Shown: one piece after another, positions 60,954 to 64,000 of the stretch
Position numbering within the stretch: the first letter of the stretch is position 1
Layout of the letters: every line of letters begins with the position of its first letter
NCBI GenBank assembly: GCA_037893245.1
Contig: JBAIAA010000808.1
Location: 434,001 to 498,000 of the forward strand
Source of the DNA: Crossaster papposus
Lineage: Eukaryota > Echinodermata > Asteroidea > Velatida > Solasteridae
Length of the DNA stretch: 64,000 nucleotides
Direction: 5' to 3'
The notes under the pieces: model-generated
Database searches by the model: none
What the model was told of the DNA's origin: nothing
Seen by the model: only the letters and a program-made list of their open reading frames with translations
Position numbers and translations under genes: made by a program

Positions 60954-63900
60954 CTATCTCTGTCTTCTACATCTGCTGTTCCTTCTGAGCAGGCTGAATG
61001 AGACACGTGGATATACTCTATCTCTGTCTTCTACCTCTGCTGTTCCTTTTGAGCAGGCTGACTGAGGTGTAGAACAGACACGTGGATATACTCTATCTCT
61101 GTCTTCTACCTCTGCTGTTCCTTCTGAGCAGGCTGAGTGAGACACGTGGATATACTATATCTCCGTCTTCTACCTCTGCTGTTCCTTCTGAGCAGGCTGA
61201 GTGAGGTGTAGATCAGACACGTCGATATACTCTATCTCTGTCTTCTACCTCTGCTGTTCCTTCTGAGCAGGCTGAGTGAGGTATAGATCAGACACGTGGA
61301 TATACTCTATCTCTGTCTTCTACATCTGCTGTTCCTTCTGAGCAGGCTGAATGAGACACGTGGATATACTCTATCTCTGTCTTCTACCTCTGCTGTTCCT
61401 TTTGAGCAGGCTGACTGAGGTGTAGAACAGACACGTGGATATACTCTATCTCTGTCTTCTACCTCTGCTGTTCCTTCTAAACAGGCTGAGTGAGGTGTAG
61501 ATCAGACACGTGGATATACTCTATATCTGTCTTCTACCTCTGCTGTTCCTTCTGAGCATGCTGAGTGAGGTGTAGATCAGACACGTGGATATACTCTATC
61601 TCTGTATTCTATCTCTGCTGTTCCTTCTGAGCAGGCTGAGTGAGACACGTGGATATACTCTATCTCTGTCTTCTACCTCTGCTGTTCCTTCTAAACAGGC
61701 TGAGTGAGGTGTAGATCAGACACGTGGATATACTCTATATCTGTCTTCTACCTCTGCTGTTCCTTCTGAGCATCCTGAGTGAGGTGTAGATCAGACACGT
61801 GGATATACTCTATATATGTCTTCTACCTATGCTGTTCCTTCTGAGCAGGCTGAGTGAGAGACGTGGATATACTCCATCTCTGTCTTCTACCTCAGCTGTT
61901 CCTTCTGAGCAGGCTGAGTGAGGTGTAGATCAGACACGTCGATATACTCTATCTCTGTCTTCTACCTCTGATGTTCCTTCTGAGCAGGCTGAGTGAGGTG
62001 TAGATCAGACACGTAGATATACTCTATCTCTGTCTTCTACCTCTGCTGTTCCTTCTGAGCAGGCTGAGTGAGAAACGTGGATATACTCTATCTCTGTCTT
62101 CTACCTCTGCTGATCCTTCTGAGCAGGCTGAGTGAGGTGTAGATCAGACACGTCGATATACTCTATCTCTGTCTTCTACCTCTGCTGTTTCTTCTGAGCA
62201 GGCTGAGTGAGGTGTAGATCAGACACGTTGATATACTCTATCTCTGTATTCTATCTCTGCTGTTCCTTCTGAGCAGGCTGAGTGAGACACGTGGATATAC
62301 TCTATCTCTGTCTTCTACCTCTGCTGTTCCTTTTGAGCAGGCTGACTGAGGTGTAGAACAGACACGTGGATATACTCTATCTCTGTCTTCTACCTCTGCT
62401 GTTCCTTCTGAGCAGGCTGAGTGAGACACGTGGATATACTATATCTCCGTCTTCTACCTCTGCTGTTCCTTCTGAGCAGGCTGAGTGAGGTGTAGATCAG
62501 ACACGTCGATATACTCTATCTCTGTCTTCTACCTCTGCTGTTCCTTCTGAGCAGGCTGAGTGAGGTGTAGATCAGACACGTGGATATACTCTATCTCTGT
62601 CTTCTACATCTGCTGTTCCTTCTGAGCAGGCTGAATGAGACACGTGGATATACTCTATCTCTGTCTTCTACCTCTGCTGTTCCTTTTGAGCAGGCTGACT
62701 GAGGTGTAGAACAGACACGTGGATATACTCTATCTCTGTCTTCTACCTCTGCTGTTCCTTCTAAACAGGCTGAGTGAGGTGTAGATCAGACACGTGGATA
62801 TACTCTATATCTGTCTTCTACCTCTGCTGTTCCTTCTGAGCATGCTGAGTGAGGTGTAGATCAGACACGTGGATATACTCTATCTCTGTATTCTATCTCT
62901 GCTGTTCCTTCTGAGCAGGCTGAGTGAGACACGTGGATATACTATATCTCTGTCTTCTACCTCTGCTGTTCCTTCTAAACAGGCTGAGTGAGGTGTAGAT
63001 CAGACACGTGGATATACTCTATATCTGTCTTCTACCTCTGCTGTTCCTTCTGAGCATCCTGAGTGAGGTGTAGATCAGACACGTGGATATACTCTATATA
63101 TGTCTTCTACCTATGCTGTTCCTTCTGAGCAGGCTGAGTGAGAGACGTGGATATACTCCATCTCTGTCTTCTACCTCTGCTGTTCCTTCTGAGCAGGCTG
63201 AGTGAGGTGTAGATCAGACACGTCGATATACTCTATCTCTGTCTTCTACCTCTGATGTTCCTTCTGAGCAGGCTGAGTGAGGTGTAGATCAGACACGTGG
63301 ATATACTCTATCTCTGTCTTCTACCTCTGCTGTTCCTTCTGAGCAGGCTGAGTGAGACACGTGGATATACTCTATCTCTGTCTTCTACCTCTGCTGATCC
63401 TTCTGAGCAGGCTGAGTGAGGTGTAGATCAGACACGTCGATATACTCTATCTCTGTCTTCTACCTCTGCTGTTTCTTCTGAGCAGGCTGAGTGAGGTGTA
63501 GATCAGACACGTGGATATACTCTATCTCTGTATTCTATCTCTGCTGTTCCTTCTGAGCAGGCTGAGTGAGACACGTGGATATACTCTATCTCTGTCTTCT
63601 ACCTCTGCTGTTCCTTTTGAGCAGGCTGACTGAGGTGTAGAACAGACACGTGGATATACTCTATCTCTGTCTTCTACCTCTGCTGTTCCTTCTGAGCAGG
63701 CTGAGTGAGACACGTGGATATACTATATCTCCGTCTTCTACCTCTGCTGTTCCTTCTGAGCAGGCTGAGTGAGGTGTAGATCAGACACGTGGATATACTC
63801 TATCTCTGTATTCTATCTCTGCTGTTCCTTCTGAGCAGGCTGAGTGAGACACGTGGATATACTCTATTTCTGCCTTCTACCTCTGCTGTTCCTTCTAAAC

Positions 63901-64000
63901 AGGCTGAGTGAGGTGTAGATCAGACACGTGGATATACTCTATATCTGTCTTCTACCTCTGCTGTTCCTTCTGAGCATGCTGAGTGAGGTGTAGATCAGAC
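60954..64000. repeat. 1,284-bp higher-order repeat, up to three copies
   Basis: Cassettes at 60954, 62238 and 63522 are spaced exactly 1284 bp apart. The last two share the CTGCTGATCC and TATTCTATC variants that the first lacks. The same 1284-bp spacing separates the cassettes at 50503 and 51787. Confidence 0.78.

Larger units (their letters stand above)
14455..64000. repeat. 75/64-bp satellite array, right segment, with higher-order repeats
   Basis: The same monomer family as 1271-7303, continuing without any gene or unique sequence to the window end. The two segments together are about 55.6 kb, roughly 800 monomers (length estimate, not counted). Variants that recur in fixed order show higher-order structure: TCTAAACAGG, GAGCATCCTG, GAGCATGCTG, TATATATGTC, GTGCAGGCTGACTGAG, GAGGAGTAGATC, TATATCTCCGTC and CACGTC. 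The open frames on both strands follow from monomer lengths and are not genes. Confidence 0.95.

Noticed and set aside
1978-63713. About 52 near-identical 63-codon open frames on the minus strand, and 60-130-codon frames on both strands, across the satellite
   Set aside because: They start mostly at non-ATG codons, recur wherever a particular order of 64- and 75-bp monomers occurs, and have no domain. The 75-bp unit keeps frame and the 64-bp unit shifts it, which explains their fixed length.
1271-64000. Satellite CACGTG sites considered as recombination-signal heptamers for the RAG1-like protein
   Set aside because: The monomer lacks the CACGGCTG terminal motif and a nonamer-like partner at fixed spacing. 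The insertion is a single event.
1271-64000. CENP-B box in the satellite monomer
   Set aside because: No match to the TTCG...CGGG core in the monomer consensus.

Overview
The window is metazoan nuclear DNA, most likely from an aquatic invertebrate. This rests on spliceosomal introns with GT/AG borders, a RAG1-type transposase, CAC-type terminal inverted repeats and very large satellite arrays. The sequence does not let me name the species. No cellular host gene was recognised, and there are no rRNA or tRNA genes or CRISPR arrays that I can support.

Layout: (1) 1-1270 is repeat-rich non-coding DNA. It holds a GAT-type microsatellite, a 22-bp AACGTT minisatellite, and a ~633-bp non-autonomous DNA transposon (423-1055) lying between two blocks of that minisatellite. 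(2) 1271-7303 is a satellite array made of 75-bp and 64-bp versions of one monomer. (3) 7304-14454 is a single 7,151-bp DNA transposon inserted inside the satellite. It is bounded by perfect 15-bp terminal inverted repeats (CACGGCTGTTTCAGC) and a 4-bp (possibly 5-bp) target duplication. (4) 14455-64000 is the same satellite again, running off the end of the window. It is organised into nested higher-order repeats of about 0.36, 1.3, 1.5, 2.0, 2.5 and 2.8 kb.

The main item is the transposon's one gene (8238-12890, + strand). Splicing ten exons at GT/AG borders gives an uninterrupted 962-residue RAG1-like protein. It has the RAG1-type N-terminal zinc modules (CxxC pairs, a RING finger, a further C/H finger), a GGR motif where the core begins, the DDE residues (D484, D554, E920), and the zinc ligands that pack the RAG1 catalytic core (C573/C576, H894/H899). 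The spacing from the second D to the CxxC is 19 residues, the same as in vertebrate RAG1 (D708 to C727). I see no RAG2-like (Kelch) gene anywhere in the element. It therefore looks like a RAG1-only mobile element that combines the vertebrate-type N terminus with the catalytic core. A nested inverted-repeat element, an 18-bp Z-DNA-prone minisatellite in intron 6 and a palindrome-rich right end are further features of this insertion.

The satellite duplications also supply a paralogous empty site at about 16359, which fixes the insertion borders. The many short open frames in the satellite (about 52 near-identical 63-codon frames on the minus strand) are by-products of the repeat and are not annotated as genes.
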